DNA of 64,000 nucleotides from UBA4738 sp002413305 (GTDB taxonomy: Bacteria; Actinomycetota; UBA4738): the NCBI GenBank assembly GCA_036847185.1, contig DAIUAM010000014.1, forward strand, positions 8,629 through 72,628, given 5' to 3'. Below the pieces are notes generated by a model that saw only the letters and a list, made by a program, of their open reading frames with translations, was not told the origin of the DNA and searched no databases. Both the position numbers and the translations under genes were made by a program. Numbering within the stretch: the first letter of the stretch is position 1; each line of letters starts with the position of its first letter. Shown here one piece after another: positions 43,679 to 52,095 of the stretch.

Positions 43679-44400
43679 ACACCGCCGGCCTTCCTGCCGC
43701 CCCCGCAGCTCGTGCCTGTGTCATCGAGGGGCGCGACATCTTCAAGTCGTTCGGCGAGACACCCGCCCTTCGAGGTGCCAGCGCGTCGGTGTCCGCCGGC
43801 GAGATCCTGGCCATCATGGGCCCCAGCGGCTCCGGCAAGTCGACGCTGCTCCACTGCCTGGCTGGCATCTTCAGACCGGATCGTGGTGAAGTCTGGTTCG
43901 AGGGCCAGCGGCTTGACACGCTGGACGAGACGAATCGCACGAAGCTCCGGCGAACGGCCTTCGGCTTCATCTTCCAGTTCGGGCAGTTGGTGCCCGAACT
44001 CAGCGCATCCGACAACATCGCCTTGCCCCTCTTGCTCAACAGGGTCAGTCGTAAGGAGGCGTATCGGAAGGCGGCGTCGTGGCTCGAGCGATTGGAGCTG
44101 GATGATCTGGGAACCCACCGGACAGGAGAGCTGTCGGGCGGGGAAGCCCAACGGGTCGCTCTGGCGAGAGCGCTCGTCGTGCAACCGAGGGTCCTTTTCG
44201 CCGATGAGCCGACAGGTTCGCTCGATTCGCTGATGGGCGAGCGCGTCATGGACCTGTTGGTCGACCTCGCCCACGAGGAGGGCACGACCGTGGTTCTGGT
44301 CACCCACGACGCCCGCGTCGCCGCCTACGCCGATCGCGAGATCATGGTGCGAGACGGCAGGGTCACGACCCACGCCAAGACAGAGGCCGTCCAGCGATGA
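43675..44400 (+). CDS. ABC transporter ATP-binding protein, LolD/MacB type
   Basis: 241-aa ATPase. Walker A GPSGSGKST, Q-loop FQFGQLVPELSASDN, signature LSGGEAQRVALARAL, Walker B VLFADEPTGSLDS and switch VLVTHD are all intact. It overlaps PadR by ATGA on the 5' side and the permease by ATGA on the 3' side. The MacB/LolD type energises mechanotransmission across the membrane, not classical import. The partner is the 773-aa permease. Confidence 0.95.
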   Translation: MNTAGLPAAPAARACVIEGRDIFKSFGETPALRGASASVSAGEILAIMGPSGSGKSTLLHCLAGIFRPDRGEVWFEGQRLDTLDETNRTKLRRTAFGFIFQFGQLVPELSASDNIALPLLLNRVSRKEAYRKAASWLERLELDDLGTHRTGELSGGEAQRVALARALVVQPRVLFADEPTGSLDSLMGERVMDLLVDLAHEEGTTVVLVTHDARVAAYADREIMVRDGRVTTHAKTEAVQR

Positions 44401-46718
44401 CGGGGCTCGGCCTGCGGTTAACACTTCGAAGCGGCAGAGAAGCGCTCGTTCGACTCATCATCACAACCGTTGCGGTCGCCATCGGGGTGACGGTGCTGCT
44501 CGGCGTCTTCGCCGATTTCCACGCCTTTCAGGTGACGAGCCGGAGGCCATCCTGGGAATCCACCGCCGCGGTACACGGGAATCCTGGATCCACCTCGAAC
44601 CTGGAGCTGTGGAACTTCAGCGAGAACATCTACCAGGGCCGGTTCATCGAGCAGCTCGACGTGGCGGCCCTCGGCTCGAACGCCCCGCTGGTACCCGGCA
44701 TTCCTAGGCTGCCCAAGAGCGGAGAGTTCTATGCCTCGCCGGCACTGGCCGCACTGCTGCCCACGGTGCCGCGTGATGAACTAGGCGCTCGTTTCCCAGG
44801 TTCGCAGGTCGGTCTCATCGGGCAGGAGGCGTTGACCGGCCCACGGGAGCTCGTAGCGATCGTGGGGTACACGCCTGCCAAGCTCGCAGCTCTGCCGAAC
44901 ACGATCCGCATCAACAAGATCGCAACTGCTCCCCAGTCCCAGGGGACGACGAACCTGTATCGGCTGGCGTTCGGCATCGGTGCCATCGCCATCCTGTTCC
45001 CGCTGCTCATCCTGATCAGCACGGCCACGCGGCTCTCCGCCGCCCGCCGCGAGGAACGCTATGCAGCGATCCGCCTGGTGGGGGGCACCCCCTCTCAGAT
45101 CAGTGTCATCGCCTCGGTCGACGCTGTGGTGGGAGCCTTGTTCGGCACGCTGCTCGGCATCGGAGTGTTCCTGCTCGTTCGGCCGGCCCTGGCGAACGTG
45201 GCCCTTTCGGGCGCTCGATTCTTCCCCACCTACGTGACTCCGACGATCTGGGGCTACGTGAGCATGCTCGTCGTCGTTCCCATCGGGTCGGCCGTGGCTT
45301 CGCTTGCGTCGCTCCGGCGGGTGCAGATCTCCCCGCTTGGCGTCAGCCGGAAGGTCACGCCCCCAGCTCCCGGACCCTGGCGACTGATCCCGCTCCTGGT
45401 CGGGATCCCGTTGTTCGTCTACCCGATCCTGCGGAACCAGCGAGATCCCCAGCGGACTCCCCTCGGGCCGATGTACCTCGGCCTCCTGCTGATCATGGTC
45501 GGGTTGATCGTGGGCGGGTCCTGGCTCACCATGCAGGCCTCACGGGCCGTGGCGAAGATCTCGCGGGGAGCGTCGTCACTCCTTGCTTCGCGGCGCTTGG
45601 CGGACAATCCGAAGGCATCGTTCAGATCGGTGAGCGGTCTGGTGCTTGCGGTCTTCGTGGGCACCGGGATCGCCGTCCTGGCTCCCGCGGTGAACAGGGC
45701 GCAGAGCCCGACGGGCGGCGCCTCGCTGACGAACGTGCTCCGGGTGCCGTCCGCGGGGCTTCCCCCGCAGACCGGCGCCAAGCTCATCCATCAGCTGCAG
45801 GCCTACCCCGGCGTCACCGTGATCCCGATCTACGCCAATCCAAGCTTCGGCTCCGCTCAACCGCCGCCACCATCTTCGGGACACAGCGGCAACGGCGGCA
45901 TCAAGCTGAATCCTGGGGGAGGCGGATCCCCATTCGACAGCGTCATCGGCTGTGCGAGCCTCGAGCAGTTGCGTGTCCTCGGGAGGTGTGCGCCCGGCGC
46001 CAAGGCCGTGATGGTGGATGGGCAGGCGCTCTTCAGCGACAATCCGCTGCAGATCTACAAGAACCTGCCCCTCGTCGATCGAAGGAGCCCCGCGACCTCG
46101 GTCGCGATGGCCGGTCTGTCCACCAGCGCGCTGTTGGTGAAGACCGAAGACGCGCACACGCTCGAGAAGGTCCGAACCTTCCTGGCCGGATTGGACGCGA
46201 CGCTCCCGACGGGAGGTAAGACGGCCCCCGGTGAAACGATCCCCCTGGAGGCATGGCAGATGGGAGACGCCGAACCGGAGACGTTCGGCGAGGTCGCCCA
46301 GACCAGGAACAACGATGTCAACAACCTGGAGCGAGTCGTTCTCGTGGCACTCGGGCTGACACTGCTGGTCGCAGGTTGCAGCCTTGCGGTCACGGTCGGC
46401 GGCAGTCTTGTGGAGCGCAAACGTCCGTTCACGTTGCTGCGGGTGAGCGGCACTCCGACCGCTGTTCTGCGGACGGTCGTTCTGCTGGAGTCGGTACTTC
46501 CCCTGTTGGTGGCGTCGTTGGTCGCGGCGGTCACGGGCGCTGCCATCGCTCTGCCGGTGGTCAAGGCCCTGGTGCCGCCAACCGCGCACGTGGCATATCC
46601 AGGCCCCGTCTACTACCTGACCATGGGAACCGGTTTCGTCCTCTCCTTGGGTGTGATCATGGCGACCATGCCTCTGCTTGGCCGCATCACCCAACCCGAC
46701 AACGCCCGTTTCGAATAG
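44397..46718 (+). CDS. FtsX-family ABC permease, large type
   Basis: 773-aa permease with about ten TM segments in two FtsX-like units. TM1 is IITTVAVAIGVTVLLGVFADF; an extracytoplasmic domain (about 45-190) precedes TM2-4, and a second such domain (430-640, containing PPPPSSGHSGNGG and two Cys) precedes the last group. The FtsX signature RLSAARREERYAAIRLVGGTPSQI is clear, with a second weaker copy ERKRPFTLLRVSGTPTAVLR. With the ATPase it probably moves or senses an envelope substrate such as an antimicrobial peptide or a lipid. Confidence 0.92.
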   Translation: MTGLGLRLTLRSGREALVRLIITTVAVAIGVTVLLGVFADFHAFQVTSRRPSWESTAAVHGNPGSTSNLELWNFSENIYQGRFIEQLDVAALGSNAPLVPGIPRLPKSGEFYASPALAALLPTVPRDELGARFPGSQVGLIGQEALTGPRELVAIVGYTPAKLAALPNTIRINKIATAPQSQGTTNLYRLAFGIGAIAILFPLLILISTATRLSAARREERYAAIRLVGGTPSQISVIASVDAVVGALFGTLLGIGVFLLVRPALANVALSGARFFPTYVTPTIWGYVSMLVVVPIGSAVASLASLRRVQISPLGVSRKVTPPAPGPWRLIPLLVGIPLFVYPILRNQRDPQRTPLGPMYLGLLLIMVGLIVGGSWLTMQASRAVAKISRGASSLLASRRLADNPKASFRSVSGLVLAVFVGTGIAVLAPAVNRAQSPTGGASLTNVLRVPSAGLPPQTGAKLIHQLQAYPGVTVIPIYANPSFGSAQPPPPSSGHSGNGGIKLNPGGGGSPFDSVIGCASLEQLRVLGRCAPGAKAVMVDGQALFSDNPLQIYKNLPLVDRRSPATSVAMAGLSTSALLVKTEDAHTLEKVRTFLAGLDATLPTGGKTAPGETIPLEAWQMGDAEPETFGEVAQTRNNDVNNLERVVLVALGLTLLVAGCSLAVTVGGSLVERKRPFTLLRVSGTPTAVLRTVVLLESVLPLLVASLVAAVTGAAIALPVVKALVPPTAHVAYPGPVYYLTMGTGFVLSLGVIMATMPLLGRITQPDNARFE

Positions 46719-46743
46719 CTCAACCCTGGCTAAGATGCCGGGC

Positions 46744-47242
46744 ATGGATCTCCTCGTGGAGTTCTTCCGGCACAACGCCATGATGAATCAGCGGTTGGTG
46801 GAGGCGTGCCGGAGGCTCTCGCCGGAGCAGCTCGATGCCACCGCCACCGGAACCTACGGGAGCGTCGGCGCCACCCTGGTCCATATCGCGAACGCCCAGG
46901 AGGGATACGCGGCGCGCTTCCTCGGCACCGAACGGCCCGAGCGGCTCCCGGAAGGGCCGTTCCCCGTCTTCGAGGGCCCTGGCCGAGCGGTTCGCCAACG
47001 GCGACGCGCAGCTCGAGGAGGCGGCGACCCAGGCCGGCCGGGACCACGAGGTCGAAGTGACCGGCGATGATCCACCCGGTACGTGGCGGATGCCGGCGTC
47101 GCTGATCCTGCTCCAGGCCGTCAACCACGGCACCGAGCACCGCTCCCAGGTGTCCACGATCCTGACCCAGCTCGGGGTTGAGCCTCCCGAGATGGACGGC
47201 TGGACCTACTTCTTCGCCAGCGGCAAGCTCATCGAGGTGTAG
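46744..47242 (+). pseudogene. DinB-family protein with frameshift
   Basis: A DinB four-helix-bundle metal protein (about 165 aa if intact). The first frame reads MDLLVEFFRHNAMMNQRLVEAC and LVHIANAQEGYAARFLG with the first ligand His, and the next frame supplies LAERFANGDAQLEEAA and AVNHGTEHRSQVSTIL with the other two His. The break is at about 46,972-46,985 in GAGGGCCCTGGCC, where removing one C joins the frames. The thiol or substrate used is unknown. The downstream histidine kinase converges 23 bp away. Confidence 0.78.
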
Positions 47243-47265
47243 GCAACCCCTCCACCCCGAAAGAC

Positions 47266-48528
47266 CTATCCCTCTCGGGGCACGAGCGAGAAGGCCACGT
47301 CGACCTCCAGGCCTCCGTCCGGCCGAGCCCGGATCTCCACCTCCGCGTCGTGCGCGGCGGCGATGGCTCGGACGATCGACAGGCCCAGCCCGAAGCCCTC
47401 CCCATGGTCGGTTCGGTCCGGGGTGGCCCGCTGGAAGGGCTTCGACAGCCGGGCCAGGTCCTCCGCCGCCACCACAGGGCCGGTGTTGGCGACCGACAGT
47501 TCGGCCCTGCCCTCCCGGCCCCGGGTGGTGACCCACACGGACCCGCTGGCGACGTTGTGCTCCAGCGCGTTATCCACGAGGTTGGCCACCAGGCGCTCCA
47601 CCAGGCCGGGGTCCCCGACGATCTCCGCGGGCTGCAGCGTCGATCCGACCCGCAGCCCGCGGCGCTCCGCTTCGGGACGGCGGGATTCCAGGACGTCTTC
47701 GGTCAAGGCCGCCAGATCGAACGGTTCGTCCCGGTCCGGCCCGCGCTCGCTCCGGGCCAGGGTCAGGAGCGCCTCGATCAGCCGCTCCTGCTGCTCACCG
47801 GCGGCCAGGGTGCGTTCGTTCGTGGCCTGCAGAGACTCGACGGTCGGCTGGGGATCCCCGAGCGCGACCTCCACCAGGGTCCGCTGGCGGGCCAGCGGGG
47901 TTCGAAGCTCGTGCGACGCGTTGGCCACGAACTGGCGCTGGGCCTCGAACGACGCCTCCAGCCTTCCGAGCAGCCGGTCGAACGTGTCCCCGAGCTCCTT
48001 GATCTCGTCCTCGGGACCGGATAGCCCCAGGCGCTCGTGGAGGTTGCTGGCCGAGATGGTCTGCACGGTACCTGTGATCGTCCGAAGCGGCCGGAGCACC
48101 CGGCCCGCCATGAGCCAGCCCAGGAAGACGGAGAGGAGCAGGAGGACGCCCAGCGCGACCCCGGACTCGACGAGGAGCTGGTGCAGGACCACCGCGCGCT
48201 GCTGATCGAACAGTTTCCCGAACACCTCGAGCGGGGGAGGGAAGGGCGGCTTGCTCGCTGTGACGTGATGTTGCTCGGCCGTGGGCCCCGGCTTCGGGAA
48301 CCGGGCTTGCCCGGCGGGGACGTTGATCTGGACCACGAAGCCGCCCTGCCGGCGGATCACCCCGATGTTGCCGGTCGAATGGTGGACCAGGGCGTAGGTG
48401 ACCGTGAGCAGCACGACCCCGGCCACGAAGAACAGGCCACCGTAGATCAGGGCCAGCCGCAGCCGGACGGTCCGCCGGGGCAGGTGGATCCGGGAACGAA
48501 ATATTGGAACGCGATCTCGCAGGGCCAT
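47266..48528 (-). CDS. Sensor histidine kinase with HAMP domain
   Basis: 420-aa membrane kinase. TM1 (LALIYGGLFFVAGVVLLTVTY), a periplasmic segment of about 90 residues rich in Pro and Lys/Gln, TM2 (GVALGVLLLLSVFLGWLMAG), HAMP (RVLRPLRTITGTVQTISASNL), HisKA with FVANASHELRTPLARQ, and HATPase with N-box NLVDNALEHN and G-box GEGFGLGLSIV. ATG 48528 overlaps the regulator gene region closely (6 bp after its stop). It forms a two-gene operon with the OmpR-type regulator and probably senses envelope stress for the adjacent lipoprotein/MacB block. Confidence 0.94.
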   Translation of the reverse strand: MALRDRVPIFRSRIHLPRRTVRLRLALIYGGLFFVAGVVLLTVTYALVHHSTGNIGVIRRQGGFVVQINVPAGQARFPKPGPTAEQHHVTASKPPFPPPLEVFGKLFDQQRAVVLHQLLVESGVALGVLLLLSVFLGWLMAGRVLRPLRTITGTVQTISASNLHERLGLSGPEDEIKELGDTFDRLLGRLEASFEAQRQFVANASHELRTPLARQRTLVEVALGDPQPTVESLQATNERTLAAGEQQERLIEALLTLARSERGPDRDEPFDLAALTEDVLESRRPEAERRGLRVGSTLQPAEIVGDPGLVERLVANLVDNALEHNVASGSVWVTTRGREGRAELSVANTGPVVAAEDLARLSKPFQRATPDRTDHGEGFGLGLSIVRAIAAAHDAEVEIRARPDGGLEVDVAFSLVPREG

Positions 48529-48533
48529 CGGGC

Positions 48534-49202
48534 TCAACCTCCGATCCGGTAGCCGGCCTGGGCGACCGTTTCGATCAGCGGGGGGTCGCCAAGCTTGCGC
48601 CGCAATCGGCTGACGGCCACCTTCACCGCGGTGGTGAAGGGGTCGGCCATCTCGTCCCACACCCGCTCGAGCAGCTCCTCAGCCGACACGACGCGCCCCT
48701 TGGCCGCCAGCAGCATCTCCAGGACACCGAACTCCTTCGGCCCCAGGTCCAGCGCGCGGCCGCCCCGGGAGGCCCGGCGGCGGGCGGTGTCCAGCTCGAG
48801 CTCGTCGTAGGCCAGGACCGGCGGGACGGCGGGTTGCGAGCGGCGGAACAGCGCTTCGATCCGTGCCACCAGCTCGGCGAAGGCGAACGGCTTGGGCAGG
48901 TAGTCGTCCGCTCCCAGGCCCAGCCCTTCGACCCGGTCCTGGATCGTCCCCGCTGCGGTCAGCATCAGCACCCGGCTCCGGGATCCGGCCTGAATGAGCT
49001 GCGCGCACACGTCGTCGCCGTGCAGCCCGGGGAGGTCGCGGTCCAGGACGATGACGTCGTAGTCGTTGACCAGGCCGTGCTCGAGCCCGGAGGGGCCGTC
49101 GAAGGCGAGGTCGACCGCCATCCGCTCGCGCCGCAGCCCGAGGGCGATGGCCTCGGCCAGCTCCCGGTCGTCCTCGATCACCAGCACGCGCACGCCGTCC
49201 AT
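48534..49202 (-). CDS. OmpR/PhoB-type response regulator
   Basis: 222-aa regulator. Receiver acidic residues D11-D12, phosphoacceptor D54 (VIVLDRDLPG) and the conserved K of LPKPFAF are in place; the C-terminal winged helix includes LLERVWDEMADPFTTAVKVAVSRLRRKLGDPPLIETVAQAGYRI in parts. OmpR-type regulators bind direct repeats with an 11-bp period, and TGTAACC-N4-TGCAACC boxes lie in front of this gene and of two lipoprotein genes. The ATG at 49202 is divergent from the first lipoprotein gene with 117 bp between. Confidence 0.94.
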   Translation of the reverse strand: MDGVRVLVIEDDRELAEAIALGLRRERMAVDLAFDGPSGLEHGLVNDYDVIVLDRDLPGLHGDDVCAQLIQAGSRSRVLMLTAAGTIQDRVEGLGLGADDYLPKPFAFAELVARIEALFRRSQPAVPPVLAYDELELDTARRRASRGGRALDLGPKEFGVLEMLLAAKGRVVSAEELLERVWDEMADPFTTAVKVAVSRLRRKLGDPPLIETVAQAGYRIGG

Positions 49203-49242
49203 TCTCGGCTCCGCGACATCTTCGTGATGCTCCTACGGACCG

Positions 49243-49260
49243 GGTTGCACGGGGGTTACA
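49243..49260 (-). promoter_or_regulatory. Direct-repeat box upstream of the two-component operon
   Basis: On the minus strand: TGTAACC (49260-49254), 4 nt, TGCAACC (49249-49243). A TAGGAG hexamer follows 7 nt on. It is identical in both half-sites to the box at 51383. Confidence 0.7.
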
Positions 49261-49279
49261 GGCTGATGGGGGTCCCGGC

Positions 49280-49297
49280 TGTGACCGTCGCGCAACC
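49280..49297 (+). promoter_or_regulatory. Direct-repeat box and leaderless promoter of lipoprotein 1
   Basis: TGTGACC (49280-49286), 4 nt, CGCAACC (49291-49297), then 10 nt to TAGAAC (49308-49313) and 6 nt to GTG 49320. Box-to-hexamer spacing is identical to that at 51383-51416, so the box occupies the -35 position as expected for an activated promoter. Confidence 0.72.
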
Positions 49298-49319
49298 GGT
49301 CGGGGCGTAGAACGGACCC

Positions 49320-50281
49320 GTGAGACGCCTGCGCCAACCGCGAGTGAGTGTCGGCGCGTGGCCGATCGGTCTGGCGGCGCTGGTCCTCCTCGGCCCGGCC
49401 TGCTCGGGAGGGCCCTCGGGCCCGGGCGTGGCAGGGGCGGGCTCCAGCCCGAGCGTGCACGCTGCCGAACGCGGCCCGATCGCCTTCGCCGCGTGCATGC
49501 GCTCCCACGGGGTGGCGAACTTCCCGGACCCGCCCGAGGCGTTGCCCGCCGGCCTCGACCCGAACTCGCCGCAGTTTCAGACGGCTCAGGCCGCATGCCA
49601 GTCGCTGGACCCGCAGGGAAGCGGGCCGAACCGAGCCCAGGAGGCTGCCGAGCGCCAGAAGACAGCCCTGGTGTGGGCCGCGTGCATGCGCTCCCACGGC
49701 GTGCCGAACTTCCCCGATCCGTCCATCACCGCTCAGGGGGGTCATCTCATGGTGGGCATGGACCTCTCGAAGATCGAGCTGTCGTCGTCGCAGTTCCTGG
49801 CCGCCCAGAAGGCGTGCCAGAGCCTCCCCGGGCGACTGCCGATCGGCGGTGGAGTGCCGGTCGGGAGCGGTGGGTCCGCGCCTCGTCCACCGGCAGGACC
49901 GGGGCGCTCGCGTTCTCCGCGTGCATGCGATCCCACGGCATCTCGAACTTCCCGGACCCCGGCGGCGAGCTGCCGGCGGGTATCGACACCCTCTCACCCA
50001 GGTACCAGGTCGCGCAGAGGTCGTGCCAGGCATTGTTGCCCCTTGGGAACGGTGGCGGGCCGGCTGCCGGCGACGAGCAGGCGGCGCTCGAGTACGCGGC
50101 CTGCCTGCGATCCCATGGGGAGCCGAACTTCCCCGATCCGATCGTCGGCCACGGTTTCCAGTTCCCCGACCTGCCGACGGGCATGGATCCAAAATCGCCG
50201 CAGTTCCAGGCTGCCCAGAAGGCGTGCTCATCGTGGCTCCCCAACGGGGGAAAGGGTCGTGTGGAGCGGCGCTCGCCATGA
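49320..50281 (+). pseudogene. Lipoprotein with four two-cysteine FPDP modules, frameshifted in the middle
   Basis: Signal peptide and lipobox (LVLLGPACSGG) at the N-terminus. Modules 1-2 are in frame (AACMRSHGVANFPDP ... AQAACQS; AACMRSHGVPNFPDP ... AQKACQS). Modules 3-4 (SACMRSHGISNFPDP; AACLRSHGEPNFPDP ... AQKACSS) are in the frame one base back, ending at 50281. One C lost from CCC near 49,891 (GCGCCTCG for GCGCCCTCG) explains the break. Intact, it would be about 320 aa, twice its two paralogues. The GTG start is leaderless. Function unknown; the paired cysteines suggest disulfide-closed modules or redox/metal binding. Confidence 0.8.
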
Positions 50282-50304
50282 GTGGTCCCTCCCCCCAAGG
50301 TGCC

Positions 50305-50333
50305 TTGCGGTACAAGGGAATGACCGCTATCAT
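50305..50333 (+). promoter_or_regulatory. Promoter of the second PadR gene, leaderless
   Basis: TTGCGG (50305-50310), 17-bp spacer, TATCAT (50328-50333), then 7 nt to ATG 50341. Confidence 0.6.
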
Positions 50334-50340
50334 TCGCCCA

Positions 50341-50688
50341 ATGGGAACCGCACAGGGTCGTCGCAGCCAGCTCCTCCGGGGGGTCCTCGATCTCTGCCTT
50401 CTGGCGGTGGTCGAGGAGGAACCGGCGTACGGATACGAGATGACGAAGCGCCTGAAGGCGCGAGGCCTTCAGACCGTCGGCGAGGGTTCGATCTACCCGC
50501 TGCTGGGTCGCCTGGAGCGTGAGGGCCTCGTGGACACCTACCGGGCGGCCAGCGACGGCGGGCCTCCGCGCAAGTACTACCGCATGTCCCGGGAGGGCCG
50601 GCGCGAGCTCGAGGCCGGCGCGTCCGAGTGGCGGGCCGCGCGCGATGCCATCGACGCGGTGCTCGGGCTGATCCAGGCGGAGGTGTAG
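50341..50688 (+). CDS. PadR-family regulator, short form
   Basis: 115-aa winged-helix regulator. LLRGVLDLCLLAVVEEEPAYGYEMTKRLKARGL and GEGSIYPLLGRLEREGLVDTYRAASDGGPPRKYYRMSREGRREL in parts make the complete PadR domain; the C-terminal tail is short. ATG 50341 is chosen because it is 7 nt after a -10 element; ATG 50320 would lie inside the promoter. The gene for a two-TM partner starts 3 bp after its stop, the classic PadR plus DUF1700/HAAS-type membrane pair. It sits between lipoprotein genes 1 and 2. Confidence 0.92.
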   Translation: MGTAQGRRSQLLRGVLDLCLLAVVEEEPAYGYEMTKRLKARGLQTVGEGSIYPLLGRLEREGLVDTYRAASDGGPPRKYYRMSREGRRELEAGASEWRAARDAIDAVLGLIQAEV

Positions 50689-50691
50689 GCG

Positions 50692-51345
50692 ATGGACCGA
50701 TTCGTCAAGGAATGCCGCAAGGAGTGGAAGCGGCTCGGCGTGCCGGATGCGGTGGCGAACGAGATGGCCGCGGACCTGGCGGTGGACCTCGAAGAGGCCC
50801 GGTCCGAGGGTGCGTCGGTCGAGGATGTGCTGGGGACCGGTGCCTTCGACCCCCGCGCGTTCGCCGCGTCGTGGGCCACCGAGCGAGGTGTGGTCAGCCC
50901 GTCACCGCCGCAGCATCGCGCACCCTGGCGATCGCCCATGCTCGTCGCAGTGGTGGCCTTCGCCGTCGTCGCCGCGGTGGGTGGTGGTCTCCTGCTCGGA
51001 TCGCACGGCCGCACGGCCGTCCCGGTGCCGCTGGCCGGCCCACCCTTCCGGGAGGTCATGCCCGGGCGGCCGCCCGCGTTCTTCCGGCCACCCCCGTTCG
51101 GAGGGCCGCAGACGAGATGCACCATCCACAGCCCGATGCCTGGACAGGTCACGGCCCCCCGCTGTGAGCGCCTGTGGGCCGTCCCGGGCCCGATCGCTGG
51201 ATTCGTCGTGAGAGCCCCGAGCCTGGCCGGGAATCGCGCCGGCTGGATCCTGTTCGTCGTCGGCGTCTCCGGGATCGTCGTGCTGACGCTGATGTGGTGG
51301 GTCGTTCCCGGCCCGTGGAGCCGCCGGCGGTCCGCCTCGCCCTGA
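50692..51345 (+). CDS. Two-TM membrane partner of PadR (HAAS/DUF1700-like)
   Basis: 217 aa. The cytoplasmic N-terminus (MDRFVKECRKEWKRLGVPDAVANEMAADLAVDLEEA read in parts, then a second helix) is the helical domain found beside PadR genes. TM1 is at about 82-102, a Pro/Gly-rich extracytoplasmic region with two Cys (TRCTIH and APRCER) follows, and TM2 is at 182-205. It may hold PadR at the membrane or sense the envelope. The two cysteines are the only ones outside the cytosolic domain and could form a disulfide. Confidence 0.8.
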   Translation: MDRFVKECRKEWKRLGVPDAVANEMAADLAVDLEEARSEGASVEDVLGTGAFDPRAFAASWATERGVVSPSPPQHRAPWRSPMLVAVVAFAVVAAVGGGLLLGSHGRTAVPVPLAGPPFREVMPGRPPAFFRPPPFGGPQTRCTIHSPMPGQVTAPRCERLWAVPGPIAGFVVRAPSLAGNRAGWILFVVGVSGIVVLTLMWWVVPGPWSRRRSASP

Positions 51346-51382
51346 TGACGGACCGCCCCAGGGCGGCTGCTTCGAGTCGGCT

Positions 51383-51400
51383 GTAACCGTGCTGCAACCG
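51383..51400 (+). promoter_or_regulatory. Direct-repeat box upstream of lipoprotein 2
   Basis: TGTAACC (51383-51389), GTGC, TGCAACC (51394-51400), 10 nt to TAGAAG (51411-51416). The flanking sequence (CGGCTGT...CAACCGG...CGGCGTAGAA) is also closely similar to that in front of lipoprotein 1. Confidence 0.78.
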
Positions 51401-51445
51401 GCCTCGGCGTAGAAGGGAAGCGTTCGCGAGACCCGAGGAGGAGGC

Positions 51446-52006
51446 GTGCCGCCGAGGAGGTCGACGTCCGAATTGCCGGCAACCCCTGATCCGCTCCTCC
51501 TTCGATCGGCGGCCTGGGCGGTGGCGCTGGTGACGCTGGCCGTCCTCTCGGCAGCGTGTTCCGGTGGTTCGGCCGGCCTCGGCGTTGCCCAGGCGAGCTC
51601 GAGCGCGTCGCCCACGCACCAGGCCGGAGAGCTGGCCTTCGCCGTGTGCGTGCGGGGCCATGGGGTGCCCAACTTCCCGGACCCCGGCGGTGCAGTGCCG
51701 CCCGGCCTCGACAAGCACTCCCCGCAGTTTCGAACCGCCTGGCAGGCATGCGCCTCGCTGCTCCCCCAGGGGCAGCGCAGCCAGCCCTCGGCCGCCGACA
51801 AGGAGAGTTTCCTCCGCTTCGCGGCCTGTGTCCGGGCGCACGGGGTCCCGAACTACCCCGACCCGGTCTTCCCGCCGGGGGGCGGGGCCATGATCGGGCT
51901 GCCGCCCGGGATGTCCGACAGCGACCCCATGCTCCAGGCGGCGGAGAAAGCGTGCGCGCAGAACCTCCCCCGCGGCGGGCCCAAGGGCACACCCAGGGGC
52001 GGATGA
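51446..52006 (+). CDS. Lipoprotein with two FPDP modules (paralogue 2)
   Basis: 186 aa. Leader and lipobox VLSAACSGG. Module 1 is FAVCVRGHGVPNFPDPGG with the second Cys in AWQACASL, and module 2 is FAACVRAHGVPNYPDPVF with AEKACAQNL. The module pattern is [FA]-x-x-C-x-R-x-H/D-G-x-x-N-[FY]-P-D-P, about 20-35 residues, then A-x-x-A/K-C. GTG 51446 has GAGGAGGAG in front. It carries the shared direct-repeat box upstream and is followed by a third paralogue. No fold assignment is possible by eye. Confidence 0.87.
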   Translation: MPPRRSTSELPATPDPLLLRSAAWAVALVTLAVLSAACSGGSAGLGVAQASSSASPTHQAGELAFAVCVRGHGVPNFPDPGGAVPPGLDKHSPQFRTAWQACASLLPQGQRSQPSAADKESFLRFAACVRAHGVPNYPDPVFPPGGGAMIGLPPGMSDSDPMLQAAEKACAQNLPRGGPKGTPRGG

Positions 52007-52095
52007 TCGCCATGAGGGATCCCGCCACCGGCGTCACCACCGGACAACCACCCGAACCGCACCATCGCCCACAGATACCGGACGAAGGAGAACGG

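Noticed and set aside
51556..52095. N-terminal extension of the third lipoprotein through the second lipoprotein gene
   Set aside because: The frame is open but overlaps the second lipoprotein gene in another frame and contains Arg/Pro/Gly-rich shadow sequence. ATG 52096 precedes the signal peptide directly.
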